Shown: positions 12,722 through 24,940 of the stretch, in pieces
Numbering within the stretch: position 1 is the first letter of the stretch
Layout: every line of letters begins with the position of its first letter
Assembly: GCA_022393335.1 (NCBI GenBank)
Contig: JAJEKB010021802.1
Location: 464,271-528,270, forward strand
Origin: Macrotrachela quadricornifera
Lineage: Eukaryota > Rotifera > Eurotatoria > Philodinida > Philodinidae
DNA length: 64,000 bases
Reading direction: 5' to 3'
The notes under the pieces: generated by a model
Told to the model about the DNA's origin: nothing
Database searches by the model: none
The model's input: only the letters and a program-made list of their open reading frames with translations
Position numbers and translations under genes: made by a program

Positions 12722-14187
12722 CTACGCTGACGTCTGTATTATTAATACAGCTGTATTAGGATCTGTTGAGGTATTTGTTTCGGTGGTTGTTGTCTCCGAT
12801 GTATTCGTTAGTTCTGTTGTAGTGGTGTCAGTAGTGGTCGAGTCTGTAGTTGTTGTTGTATCGGTAGTAGTTGTATCTGTCGTTGTTGTTTCTGTGGTTG
12901 TCGTTGTATCTGTCGTTGTTGTTTCCGTAGTTGTCGTTGTATCGGTGGTAGTTGTATCTGTCGTTGTTGTTTCTGTGGTTGTTGTTGAATCGATAGTAGT
13001 TGTATCTGTTGTTGTTGTTTCCGTGGTTGTCGTTGTATCGGTTGTAGTTGTATCTGTTGTTGTGGCTATTATAAAAGAAGAAGTAAATCAATTAAATTTT
13101 AAATATAAATAAACAAAGATTGATTTTACTGGTATCAGTAGCAGTAGTGGTTGTCTCTGTGGTTGTTGCTAAAAGAAAAAAAAAGAAAGATATTATCTAA
13201 TCAAATATTTCGAGAAAATTTTTAATTATTTTATAAAAATGTTTTATTAGAAATATTAAAGAAAACTATAGATTCTTACTGATCAGTATGAATGTTGTTG
13301 TTGTTGCTAAAAAATGAAAATATCGATGATTTTATTATGATTGATTGGGAATCTTACTTGTTGTTTCAGTTGAAGTTGTTGTTGTCGTCACTGTAGTCTG
13401 TGACGTGGATGTCGTCGTAGTTTTTGTCGTTGTAGTAGTAGTAGTTTTTGTAGTTGTAGTAGTGGTAGTTCGTGTAGTGGTCGTAGTAGAGGTTGATGTT
13501 GTTGTGGTAGCAGACGTCGTACTGGTCGATGTACTAGTAGTTTTGGAAGTTGTGCTTGTAGTTGCTGTAGAGGTTGTTGATGTTGATGTAGTCGAAGTTG
13601 TAGCTATAATAAAATAATATGAAATGCAATTATTTACAGTGTTCATTTCTATAAAATTACTAGTTGCGGATGTTGAAGTTGTAGTAGTAACTGTAGTTAA
13701 CGTTGTAGATACTGTAGTTGTATCTAAAGATAGTAAAAATAGATTCAAAAATTATTTAGAAAAAAATAAAATAAAATAATTTTTTTTTACCTTTTTTACT
13801 AAGATTAATACCTAATAAAATAACTACTGCGATTAAACAAGCAGCAATTAAAAGTGCCGCAATAATTGGTAATAACCATTTCTTTTTAGTTCCTTTTTTA
13901 GTTGTTTCTTTATCTTTAAGACTAGTTTTGGATAAAAATGATTCTTGTGATGATAGTTTTGTTGGTGATTCTGATGAATTAATTCGTTGACTAAAATTTG
14001 ATAAAACAGATACTCGTCCATAAGGTGAATAAGATATCGAATCACGAGGATTTAATTCATCAATCAATGCAAACGATGATGATGATGGTAAATTTCGACC
14101 ACTACGTACAATTGATATTTGAGATGAATTTCGTTTTGGTTTTTGCTTTGAAACATAGAATGCTTTAATTGGACGTTTGCCGGGCAT
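12722..14187 (-). CDS. Type II membrane protein with Thr-rich mucin-like ectodomain
   Basis: I join six exons: 13791-14187, 13661-13723, 13358-13603, 13280-13306, 13130-13168 and 12722-13065, giving 371 residues with every intron in phase 1. The first exon encodes a basic, Ser-rich cytoplasmic domain of about 108 residues (starting MPGKRPIKAF) and a single transmembrane helix (LLPIIAALLIAACLIAVVILLG) with no signal peptide, so the topology should be N-in. The remaining exons encode almost pure Thr/Ser tracts with repeated units such as TTTTDTTTTE, the kind of sequence that is densely O-glycosylated, and the protein ends in NTAVLIIQTSA. It is probably a cell-surface mucin. On the plus strand the repeats give spurious Val-rich frames. 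Small exons 4 and 5 (27 and 39 bp) are the least certain. Confidence 0.72.
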
Positions 14188-14783
14188 TTGAATGTTTTTT
14201 TTTTTATTCAATGAATATTCAATATTGTCAACTGAATTTATAAAAAAAATAATTCTCTCCTTTTTACCGACTATTATTGTTATTGAAAGAAATAATTTGC
14301 ACAAAAAAGAAAAAGAATTTTTTTTTTCATGATTTGATTCGTCTATTAAGAAAATATAGAAAAATAATAATGTCACATCAAATAATCTTAATAAAAATAA
14401 AAAAAAATTATTCAGTCAAATAAATACTTGATAAATAAAATATTTGCAATATGCTTGCATTTGTAACTTTAAACTATACCATAAAAATATTTATTAATAT
14501 TGTTTATATAAAAATTTCTTTTTTTTTCTTCTCGATTTTATAAATTAAAAAATAATGTGTCAGTCAGGTATTTTCATTTAAACGTGAAGTACATTCTATA
14601 ATTATATTATTTTTATTATCTCTTTTTTTTTTTTATTATAATAATAAATCAAATTTGTACTTTTCTTTGATTAACAATAAAAAATAATGTAACAATAAGT
14701 TTTTAATTTACAATCGAAAATGTAGATCAAACGTTCATTCTTTATAACTAAAGAATTTCTTTGTGTATTTTAGATTTTTAAAA
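14188..14783. other. Short intergenic region
   Basis: AT-rich spacer between the 5' end of the mucin-like gene and the 3' end of the CFAP58 gene. It contains T- and A-runs only. I see no gene. Confidence 0.5.
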
Positions 14784-17700
14784 TTAAACAGTAAGAACAG
14801 AAGGTTTTGACATAGATTTAAAATTAAATCCACCACCAGTAAAACTAGTTTGATGACTAAAATAATATTAAATATAATATATAAAATTAAAAGAAAATTT
14901 TTTACTTTATTCTCTTTAGTTGAATAATATCAGATGATGATTGTTTTAATGTATTATCATTATTTATTGATGTAAGTTGTTGTATTTCATCAAGATGCTC
15001 TTTTTCTTTTCTTACGAATTTTTTCTTTTGTATAAAATATTTTTTTTGTATGTCAGTGAATTGTTGATTAAGTTTATTAATTTCATATTTATAATTATCT
15101 ATTTGATTTTCATACATATTTGCTTCACTAATTAATGATTTTAATTGTTTTGTTTTAGTTTTAAGTGCTTCTTGATATATTGATAATTGTTCAACAACTT
15201 CTGGACCAGGTTGACGAGCTAAATATAAATGAAAAGTTTTATTAATAAATTATGTAAAAAAAAATGGTTGTTGATCCTCATTAGTATTGGCATCTAAACT
15301 ATCGATTTTAACTTAATTCATGATGAATTATTTACAAATATTACTTCGATATTTTGGATCATTTCCAGTTCGAACAATACGTTCCGTATATGAAACGTAT
15401 CGTTCGACTTGGATTATCCTGCTCTAAACGACAATTCCGACGAAATTATACTAAAATGATCAAAGAAACATTTTTGTCGTACTGGTTTTTTCTTTCTTAT
15501 CTACATTATCAGTCGGAAGAAAACATTTTTCGAGTATATAAACATAATATGGATCATCAAGATAGTTTTTTTTTTCATTTTTATTCAATATACATGGTTG
15601 ACCATTTCCGTCTCGATATTTAGATCAATTTATTTCTTTTAATTTATTGATTTTGTAGTAGATAGTTCTTAGTAGAATGTTTGTTTCGCGTTGAATAGTA
15701 TTTTTTTAAACTGACCCAGGTCTATCGATACGGCCGTACTGTCACATTATTCAGCTCTGTATTAATCGGGACGTTAACACAAGACCGGATACTGTGACAG
15801 TACGGTCGCATACGGAACTATTTCAATGGAGTGATGAACCGTATCGGTGATATCATCATTAAATATATATGTGGCGAAAAGAAGAAGAAATAACATTTTT
15901 GTATGGTCAGCATGTAGTATCGACAACGAACATATATTCTTGGAAAAATCAATTTCGTAATTACTTTCTAACGAGAAGAAAATCGTTATAGAAAAATTTT
16001 AATTTAGTGTAAGTTTTTTTTTGATTACAGATGCAATTCATGTAAATTTTTGGAACGTTATGTATAAATACAAAATTCATTATAGTATAAAGAAAACTTA
16101 CCTAAAATACGTTTAAGTTCATTATGAAATTTTTCTTTTTCTTGTATTAATAATTCTTTTTGTACAACTTCTTGAGTTTTATGTATTAAACGTTTTTGTA
16201 AAAAATGAATTTTTTGTATTAATTCAAATGTTGATGGATCATTACCTTCTAATGTTCTCCAACGATGTATATTCATTGGATTTTCTAATTCTTCTTCTAA
16301 AGCTCGACAATGTGTACGTTCACGTACTAATTCACGTTGAACATGAGATATTTCACATTTTAATTCATCTGTACTTAAAATTTTATTTTGTAAAGTTAAT
16401 TTTTCATGATGTAATTTTTTTAATTCTAATTTTAATATACGTAAATCTTCTAAGCAAGATTTATATTGTAATTCGCCTTTACTTAATGTTAATTGTTGAA
16501 TTTTAAGTTTTTCATAAAGAAGTGCAAGTTCATCATTTCGACGAACAAGTTGTGTACCAAGAATATTACGCTCAGCAATAATCTATAAAAAAAAAGAAAA
16601 ATAAAATATTATTTTTTTTTGATTATTTACTTGTTGTAATTGTTTCATTTGTTTTTGACGTTTATCATTTACTTCTGATAATTGTTTATTTAAACGTTCA
16701 CATTCTGATTGTTGATTTGTATACATATCTTCTTTTTTTACTGCTTCCTTTTTTAATAATTCAATATTTAATATTAATTGTTCTTTATCTTTTTCAACTT
16801 TTTTATAATCATTTTGTGCATGTGATAAATCTTGTTCTTTACCTTGAACTTCTTCTTTTAATTGGTCTATTTGATGAAACATTATTTTTAGTTTACGTTG
16901 CATTTCATTTATTTCATCTTGAGATTCAATTAAATGTTTTGAATTAAGATTACGATCATATCGAACAGCTTCATATAAATCTTGTTGTTGTTTTAATCGG
17001 ATTTCTAATTCACCCATTCTTTTCTTTTGATCAAATAATTCCAATTCTTTTCTTTTTATTTCTTCCATTAATGTAAATACTTGATTTGTTAATTGACTAG
17101 CTTCAGTTATATAACTAATTTAAATAAAAATTTATTTATTAAAATTTCTAAAATTTTCAACTCAATGAAAGAAATATTAATTACTGAAGTACAGACTGAC
17201 CCAAAAAGATAATGTCTTGCCTTCTAAAGGTAGAACTAGTTCATTCTTATTATAATCTGTCAAGAACCATTCTATATAGGACTCTTATTAACTCATTAAT
17301 TAAGAAAAATCCAATCCAAGATAAGAAAGTAAAAGAGAAAGAGTGATATCTTGTTGTAAAATGTAATTATATAATGAATATAAACGAATACATGATACGC
17401 ATCATATAGGGGATAATATAATCTGTTAATGAACATAGAAGTCTGTATGGATGGATATAATGGATATTTATATTCCTGAATCTGCATCAACATAAGAATT
17501 TAACGATTTCATGATGAAAAACTATGTTTGTAAACAGTCTATTCGATATTCAATGGAAGTTTGGAGCGTTCATAGCAATATTTGAAACAAACTTCCTCAT
17601 ATTAATAATGTTGCTGAGGGTTATTAATTCTAGAATGTCCACTGTTTTTCCTCGTCATTCATATATTTATGAATCTGTTCATCGTTCAAAGAATGAATAT

Positions 17701-19183
17701 GAGAGGAACGTCAAATACAAGTTAAACATAGAAAGAACATATACGATAACATTTATGCGCAACTTATGGATTAATTGAATCTATACAATAATGGATAGCT
17801 GATCTCAACTGAAGTTTAAAAGATCAAAAATATATGAAGAAAACTTTTAATTACTGATCTCGTTCTTGTTCCATTTTAAGAATAATTTTTCTTTGTTTAT
17901 TTGCTTCTTCTTTAGAATTATTAATATCTTGTTCTAAAATTTTTTTTGATTGATTAAAACTTTTAACTTGTTCAATTTGTTTTTGATGATCCGAAGTAAA
18001 TTTTTGTAATGTTATATTTAATTGTTCACGTTCACGTGTTAATATATCAATTTGTTTTTTATAATTATTTTGAATTTTTTTAAATTGAATTATATCTCGT
18101 TCTAATGATGATTTTTCTAAATTTATTTGTTCATATTGTTGTTTATTTTCATTAATTTGTTCTTCAAGTAATTTAAAACGTTTTTCAATATGTTCTTTTT
18201 TTTTTTGTTCATTTTCATATTGTTTATTTAATTGAATAATTTCATCATCTTTTTCTTTTAATTCTTGTTTATGATGTTGACAATCATTAGTATTTTTATC
18301 ATTTATTGTAACAAGTTCAGAATATTGTGTACGAGCATCATCAAGACGTACTTGAAGTATTTGATTATCTTTTGTTAAACGTATATTTTCTTCTTTTAAT
18401 TGTCTTACATGTTGTTGAGATTTTTTTAATTCTTGTTGTTGACTTTCAAATTGTATTATTTGAGTTTTAAATTCTACATTTTTTAATTCAAAATTTTGTT
18501 TATTTGTTTTAAGTTCAAGTTCAATTTGTTCCTAAAAGAGAAATATAATTACTTATGAGAACAAAAAAATCATGAAAAAACTAACTCGTTTTTTAGTTTC
18601 TCTTATATTTTCATTATTTATTCGAGTAATTTTTTCTTGTAATTTTATAATTTGTTCATTATTTTCAATAATTTGTTTTTTTAAATTATCTTCTTTACGT
18701 GTACTTTCGTTAAGATCACGATGTAATTGTTTTATATCATTTAATAATTTATCTCGTTCATGTGTTAATTCTTCATGAATTTTCATGAAATCATTGATAT
18801 CATATTCTTCTCCTGTACTCATACCTTTCAATACAACAAAAAAAAAGTAACACACACGGAAAAGATTTTATAAGTAATAAAAAGAGAAAATATTTTATCT
18901 TTTATTTGATAAGTGATAAGGTACCTTTTTTTTGAAGTATTAAAAGAAATAGTGTATTATTTACACTTACATTCTATTCCATTTTCTAAATTTTGTATAA
19001 ATTCGTTTCATTATTAATTAACTAATTAAGTACAGTCTATAATGACAAAAAGACGAAATATGAATTTTTTTATGATTAATGAAATGTATATACTTGAAAT
19101 TCACCTTCCATAATCTCAAGTATTCCATCATCAAATGCAACTTTTAGTATAGCTGATTGTTTCTTAGAATTTTCAATATCCAT
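14784..19183 (-). CDS. CFAP58: Cilia- and flagella-associated protein 58 (CCDC147)
   Basis: Seven exons: 19105-19183, 18586-18824, 17855-18531, 16631-17114, 16102-16582, 14906-15218 and 14784-14856, totalling 2346 bases (781 residues; the human protein is 872). The product is coiled coil almost throughout. Family-diagnostic stretches include LYEAVRYDRNLNSKHLIESQ, the block NVHRW-like NIHRWRTLEGNDPSTFELIQ, and ARQPGPEVVEQL followed by NMYENQ and YKYEINKL; these match my recollection of vertebrate CFAP58 closely. The family supports assembly of axonemal structures in motile cilia and the sperm midpiece. The first exon uses a GTGAAT donor (GAAG|GTGAAT), needed to keep frame with MSTGEEYD in exon 2. 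Two introns are large (740 and 883 bp), the latter containing an inverted repeat. Confidence 0.9.
15728..15812. repeat. Short inverted repeat in a CFAP58 intron
   Basis: GGCCGTACTGTCAC near 15731 is matched by GTGACAGTACGGTC near 15795 in reverse complement, with a loop of about 50 bp. The surrounding intron (15219-16101) is unusually long for this gene, so it may hold a small MITE remnant. Confidence 0.5.
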
Positions 19184-19594
19184 AGAAAGTATTGCAGAAT
19201 TCGATGAACATATGAATTAGATCATTTGAAATGGTTATCAATCATACAGACATAATTATCTCATGATTACTAGTAACAACCTCTAGGAATATTTAAATAT
19301 TTATTTGAAAAAGATGTCACTTGTATATTAGTGTTGAAAATTTATGTTACAATTAAATTGTCGTTTATAGGTTGTATACAAAGATTAAATACGTGTCAAT
19401 TGAAAATTAATCGTTCTTTTTTTTTTGTCGGTTACCTTTGTAAATGATTGAATGATACAAAAAGCTTAGAATATTTATTGATGAATATGTGTGAAATAGG
19501 ATGACCTTGTATATTTGCTCGATATTGTTTAAATAAATTTTTCGTGATAGAATAAAAACGAAAATTCTTTTCTGTTTTGTTTGTCATTTTTTAG
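19184..19594. promoter_or_regulatory. Divergent intergenic region of CFAP58 and POFUT1
   Basis: A 411-bp region separates the start codons of two divergently transcribed genes, so both promoters or 5' leaders should lie here. A T-rich tract ending in TTTTTTAG directly precedes the POFUT1 ATG, which could be a 3' splice or trans-splice acceptor. No TATA box stands out from the AT-rich background. Confidence 0.45.
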
Positions 19595-20309
19595 ATGAAT
19601 ATGTTTATATTTAGTGTAATTATTTCATTGATTTTTATTTTTCAAATAAAATCTGAAGAAAAATTGCAAGATATTGATCCAAATGGTTATATTATTTTTT
19701 GTTTATGTATGGGACGATTTGGTAATCAAGCAGAACATTTTCTTGGTGGATTAGCATTTGCTAAATTAATTAATCGAACATTAATTGTTCCACCTGTATG
19801 TATATTAATAAATAAAGTATAGGTTTTTTCGACTAATTTTTTTTAGTGGCGTACTTATAAAAATATTCCATATTCTGAATGGTTTCAAATAGAATCACTT
19901 CGTTCTTATCATCATGTAATTGATGCTGAATATTTTATGAAAAATCTTGCTCCATATGTTTGGCCACCAGAATCTCGTATTGGTTTTTGTTGGTTATCAG
20001 CCGATAGACCGAAATCCGAATGTAAAATGAAAGAAGGAAATCCATTTGAATCATTTTGGAATGAATTAAATGTTAGTTTTGTTGATACAACAACATATCA
20101 ACTTCATTATGATGAATATTCAATTAATCAATGGCATGAATTATTTCCAGCTAATCGATATCCTGTTTTAGCTTTAAAAGGTGCACCAGCATCGTATCCA
20201 ATGTTAGCTGAACATCGTCAATTACAAAAATATATGAATTGGTCAGAACAAATTATAAATGAAGTACGACAACATCAAAAAAAATTATTTGATAATCAAC
20301 CATATATTG
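19595..20309 (+). CDS. POFUT1: GDP-fucose protein O-fucosyltransferase 1, 5' part
   Basis: Two exons are visible, 19595-19795 and 19847-20309. Exon 1 encodes a signal peptide ([20 protein letters not shown]) and the family signature [20 protein letters not shown] followed by NRTLIVPP; exon 2 begins [13 protein letters not shown] and continues through [12 protein letters not shown] to NQPYIG with a GTATGT donor in phase 1. POFUT1 adds fucose to Ser/Thr in EGF repeats, including those of Notch, in the endoplasmic reticulum. The catalytic C-terminal part, which should start with the HLRNG-like motif, is absent: the intron runs into the run of N at 20355 and the sequence beyond belongs to another gene. 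The gene is therefore incomplete in this assembly rather than shown to be a pseudogene. Confidence 0.9.
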
Positions 20310-20354
20310 GTATGTTTAAAAATAACAAAAATTTTAAATGAAATTATTTTTTTT

Positions 20355-20364
20355 NNNNNNNNNN
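20355..20364. other. Assembly gap (10 N)
   Basis: Ten N bases separate the POFUT1 intron from an exon of an unrelated secreted protein. The round length suggests a scaffolding gap of unknown real size. Confidence 0.98.
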
Positions 20365-23300
20365 CATATTTGGAAAGAGTGACAACATCGTTTTCGATAA
20401 CTGTGTCTGGACCAGCAAGAGTAACTCTTCAACGTGTGAATCTAATACTTACACCACCATACGCAAGTACAATGACGGCAACAACAGGGACAACATCACA
20501 AACAATCAGTAAGTGTATTCGATGTTTGAGATGTTGTCTGTGATAGTCTCTAACTTAAATGTTCTTTTTTGTACTTTATTGGCTCCATGATGAATAATTA
20601 GTTTTCGGTAATCTGTGATGAATGCCACTCTGGGATTATGTTAGCAAAAATAACTATTTAAAGATATTCCTAGAATGTAGGTGTCTCTAGAGGATAAAAG
20701 TTTAAAATATTCAAGAAGTTTTTAAAAGCAAATATTATTTTCTGTATATAATTCTAATGCTCTCTTGTAATTAGCTCCAATGTCTGCGGCAAACTATTCA
20801 AGTGCATTGACCAATAATAGTCCAATATACAGTCGTTTTCCAATATCTGGCACATTCTATTACGAAACTATTCAAGTGGTTGTATCAACACCAGGATATT
20901 ACACTTTCAAAAGTAACAGTGCAATTGATGCTTATGGTTACTTGTATGAAAACAATATCAATGCATCTGACCTTTCTATCAATCTTCTCACACATGATGA
21001 TGACAGTGGTGGTAATACGCAATTTCAAATGAGACATTTACTCGAAGCGTCTAACACATATATCGTCGTTTTCACAACATATGCCCAAAGTGTGACAGGA
21101 GCATTCTCATTGACTGTGTCTGGACCAGCACAAGTTCGTCTTCGTTCTATCAATCTTACACTTACATCATCAGCAATCGCTTCTATGCCAACGCGTTTAT
21201 CAACGGCAGTGACAATGTCTCCCAGTGTACCTGCTCCTCTTTGTATTACAGCTAATAATCGAGCGGTTTGTCCATGTAATGTATTAAACGAGTTATTTGT
21301 GAAGTATCAGATTGCAGACTAATGAATGTTGTTAATTGTGTGAAATAGGCAACTTCAAAAGGTGATTGACTGTGCTCACTTGAATAGACCGTGGTGTCTT
21401 ACTTTTTTGTCTTCCATGGAAATCTGTACTTTTGAACAAATTCCTAGCACAACCATTGAGACATTAAAACTTTTAGTATGATGAGAGTTAATTCTACAGA
21501 TTGATATGTCAACATATCAACCTGGTTGCCATAGGACTGTAGAACAGAACGGGACAAGTAATTTAGTTTATTGCTATTACCACATGTTGTTCCAGAAGCC
21601 CACTGAAAAAGTAAACTTATGTCATTCTACTATTTATGAGTCATAATCCGGCATTTTGTTTTCAAATGACAGATATCACTGTAAAGTTTTAATTATACGA
21701 TGGACTCTTATAAATGCAGCTAAAAGTTATCACTTTCGATTAATGGTACTAGATTTTTTTCGTAGCGATCTATAATTAGATTTCAAACGAATTATTTGTC
21801 AAAATCTGCTGAGGAATGTTTCTCTGTTAATAATTCAATTTCTTTCATTTTTGTGACTTTTACATCTATTAGACGTTGTTTTATTGTTTTCATCTATTTA
21901 TTTTGATACGCCATAGCAAAGATAAGTCGAGGACTAGTAAATTACGTATAGAATAAAATCAATTAAGCTTGTTGAACAACTGCCGATAGAAGGGAGGAAT
22001 TATTTTGGATTTTTGAATTCCTTGATCACCACGTTTTTGCCTGTTCGAATGTGTTTTGCAGTGACATATCAAAAGGAATAGATAAAAGTGATAATTCAAT
22101 ATACTGAAACAGCCAGTAACAAGCATATTTTACAAAGTCAAGGGGAAAAGTATTTCGCTTAAATTGCGTTCATCCGTAAGATTGACGATTCCATGAGCAT
22201 TACTAACCGTTTCGATAAAGAAGACAATCGATTGTAGACATGAAATCTCTGATAGAAGGATGTTTTTTTACGAGAATTGATATAACTAATATCGTTGGGT
22301 AAAAAAGATATTTGTATTGTATGTAACAAGGAACATACAAACCTAGTCATGAATCGTACTTTGAAAGAAATTATAGAATGTATTCTATTTATATATTGAA
22401 ACTGGATAGTTTTTACAAAGGAGTAAGTGCAAGCATTTGACACCTTGAAACAAAATGTAGCGTATTCCTTTAAATTTTATTACAAAGTGTTGAAAAAGCA
22501 CTTAAGATAGTAGAAAAGTGATTGAAGACGCTCACAGAGAAATGCGGCAAAGGTGTCGAACACGTGCTGAAGTGTTAGGTGAGACAAATGAAAAATAGCA
22601 GTAAAATATTGGATTCCATAGTTAGTAATGATTATAAAAGCGAAAGAAAAATAAAGAAAGTGTGTGAATAAATATGGATTTATGATAAGTTTTGAGATAC
22701 GTACAGACATCTATATCACATATGTCAAAATATCTGCAATATGGTTTATTTTAAACGCATCTCGGCATAGTTAAATCATAAAATCTTGATTTTTTTTAAA
22801 TGTTGTAGGAAAAGATCTATGGTTATATAACAACAAATCCTTATTTACTTGTATCGATGGCTTTTTTCATACTCCAAATAAAACACTTATGTGATAGTGC
22901 TACTTCCCATTGTGTCGAGCATAAGAAAAAAAAAAGAATGTTTGGTAGATTATCTTGTTATTTTATATGAATCTATCCCTACAATTTTTGCAGAGCTTTA
23001 GATGGGCCTCTTTTAAGAAAAACATCAAAGTTTTATCATACATCTATATGTTAAGATAAAATAAAAATATGCATTTCACGGAGTGCAATATCTTGAATAA
23101 CTAGCAAGGCAAGAGTTGATAATACTAGCTATGGATGTCTGAATAATTTTTCCTTTAAAAGATAACTTTTGAATTTTATTAACGCGTGTTTATTTACATT
23201 TTTTTTAGCTCCAGTAGCAACCGTTGGAAGAAGTAAGATTTTATTTTCTGTAATATGTTCATGTTTTATTTATTACTATCATTTTTCTCCTTTAATTAGT

Positions 23301-23778
23301 TGTCGTTGTTGATCCAATTAATCGAACACTCACAAATGGATTCATTGCACCCAACAATACATTTTTCAATCTTAATGATTCAAGTTCGGTAAATGGTTAT
23401 ATTCGAACTGTCACAGTTCAATATACTGAAACACGATTACCAACTGCATCAGCTCGCATTTGGATCTATGGTATTGTTCCAATACTTGGAAGTTATTTTG
23501 GATGTAGTCAATATTTGGTTCCTTCTTCTCAAATATCAACATCACTAAGCACTCAAACCTATATGATTCCTAGTAACACTATTAATGTATTCAATGGAAC
23601 ATATATTGGTGTTGGTATTGAAGATACTTCAGCATCTATTGCAACAACATACGGTGGTAGTGCATTACGTACAACAGGTGCTAATCTATCATCAAGTATT
23701 TCAACACGTGGACCACTGTATTTCTTTCCTGATCAACCACAACGTGGAGTAAAAATAAGTTATACAATAGTTATATAA
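20365..23778 (+). CDS. 3' part of a secreted multidomain protein with PPC-like repeats
   Basis: The 5' end is lost in the assembly gap. Exons seen: 20365-20509 (ending TTSQTI, donor GTAAGT), one from 20775, a 22-base microexon at about 23211-23233, and a last exon from 23299 to the stop at 23776-23778. The second exon encodes a beta-sandwich-like repeat (GTFYYETIQVVVSTPGYYTF, DDDSGGNTQF, SVTGAFSLTVSGPAQV), and the first visible exon ends a copy of the same repeat (SFSITVSGPARV). This resembles the pre-peptidase C-terminal domain. The last exon carries a different extracellular module (NGYIRTVTVQYTET, IWIYGIVPILGSYFG, RGPLYFFPDQPQ). The donor of the second exon is undetermined; a phase-1 site before the TAA at 21320 is needed, and the 3' intron is about 1.9 kb. 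Probably secreted; function unknown. Confidence 0.55.
21323..23207 (+). other. Large intron or intergenic stretch
   Basis: No coding sequence was found between the second and third visible exons of the secreted-protein gene. Short frames on the minus strand at 22159-22710 lack motifs. The phrase ATAGTGCTACTTCCC near 22898 recurs at about 28978 inside the Tc1-like element of RBFOX, so a related transposon fragment probably sits near 22.8-22.9 kb. Confidence 0.4.
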
Positions 23779-24940
23779 TTAATTTTATATATTTTATAAT
23801 AACAAACTTCAATTATTTAATCAAATATTTTTATTTATATTTTTTTCATCGCTATAGAAACTAATATATTATCTATTTTTATTTAAAAACTAAAACAATA
23901 TTTTAATCAAGACGTTATTATTTTGCAAAAATAAATTTATAGTTATTCACTTGATTAGTTCATAATTTAAATAGATGATTGATATTTTGCTTTAATTGTG
24001 ATTGAAAAGTTTAAGTAATTTAGAATTACTCATATTAGCTAACAAATATTAACATAAAGCAAACCATCTCGGTAATAAGTTTTGAAGTAATTTAACTTTG
24101 CAACAGAAAAATTTTTCTCATACATTTAAATTTGGTTATATTTCTTAACGTAAAATTATAGAAAGAGAATAATAAATGGAAATACGAATTTTCGATAAAA
24201 GTGCAGAACTGTCGAAATAACATGAATATCATCAAATTATATCTTACATATCGTAATATCGATCACACAATTTCTTTCGTATATTACACTCGAGAAAATT
24301 GATCGTATTGAATTAGATAGTAGTAGTATGATTCTTCATTCGACGTTGTACACTGCATATATTGAAATCTTTCACCTATTATTGAAGAAAGATACAAGTC
24401 GTAGACAGAAAAATACAACATTACACCAGCCAGCAAAGCTAAAACACTTCAAATAATACCAATTTATAAGCATGAAACTTTCTTTCTGATTTTTATAGAA
24501 TGTTTACTAACTTCAGTACTAGGTTAAACAAGCTTTTGATTACAATGCGCTTCAAGAGTAGATACAACTACACCTATTATAAGATTTGACAAATAAAAAA
24601 TGTCCGAAATTCCGACTGGTCGCATGCATATGCACGCTGTATAGTCAATAATTCAGTTCTATAGAAAAATCATTGAATACCCCAAACATATTATGGTACG
24701 TATATTACTGATGCGAATAATACTGTATATGAAGTTGATCAAATACTCAAGAATAACACGCATCAAATTTATTTCTTCTATCTAACATATAGTCATATGG
24801 GATTTGCTATTATCACAAACATATGAGACAATTAAACTTCATTTTTATTAAAGATGTTCGGTGAGAAATAGAAAACTATATACAATAACTTCGAATAAGT
24901 ATCATATAGAATTAAATATAATTGTTTTCTATATGATGAT
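23779..24940. other. Intergenic region, no supported gene
   Basis: AT-rich sequence between two convergent genes (secreted protein + and calcium sensor -). I see no open frame or repeat worth calling. Confidence 0.5.

Noticed and set aside
12672..13617. Val-rich plus-strand frames opposite the mucin-like exons
   Set aside because: They are the antisense of Thr codon repeats; the minus-strand model has splice sites, consistent phases and a transmembrane domain.
15354..15623. 89-codon plus-strand frame inside a CFAP58 intron
   Set aside because: No motif or start context; more likely chance or transposon debris in a long intron.
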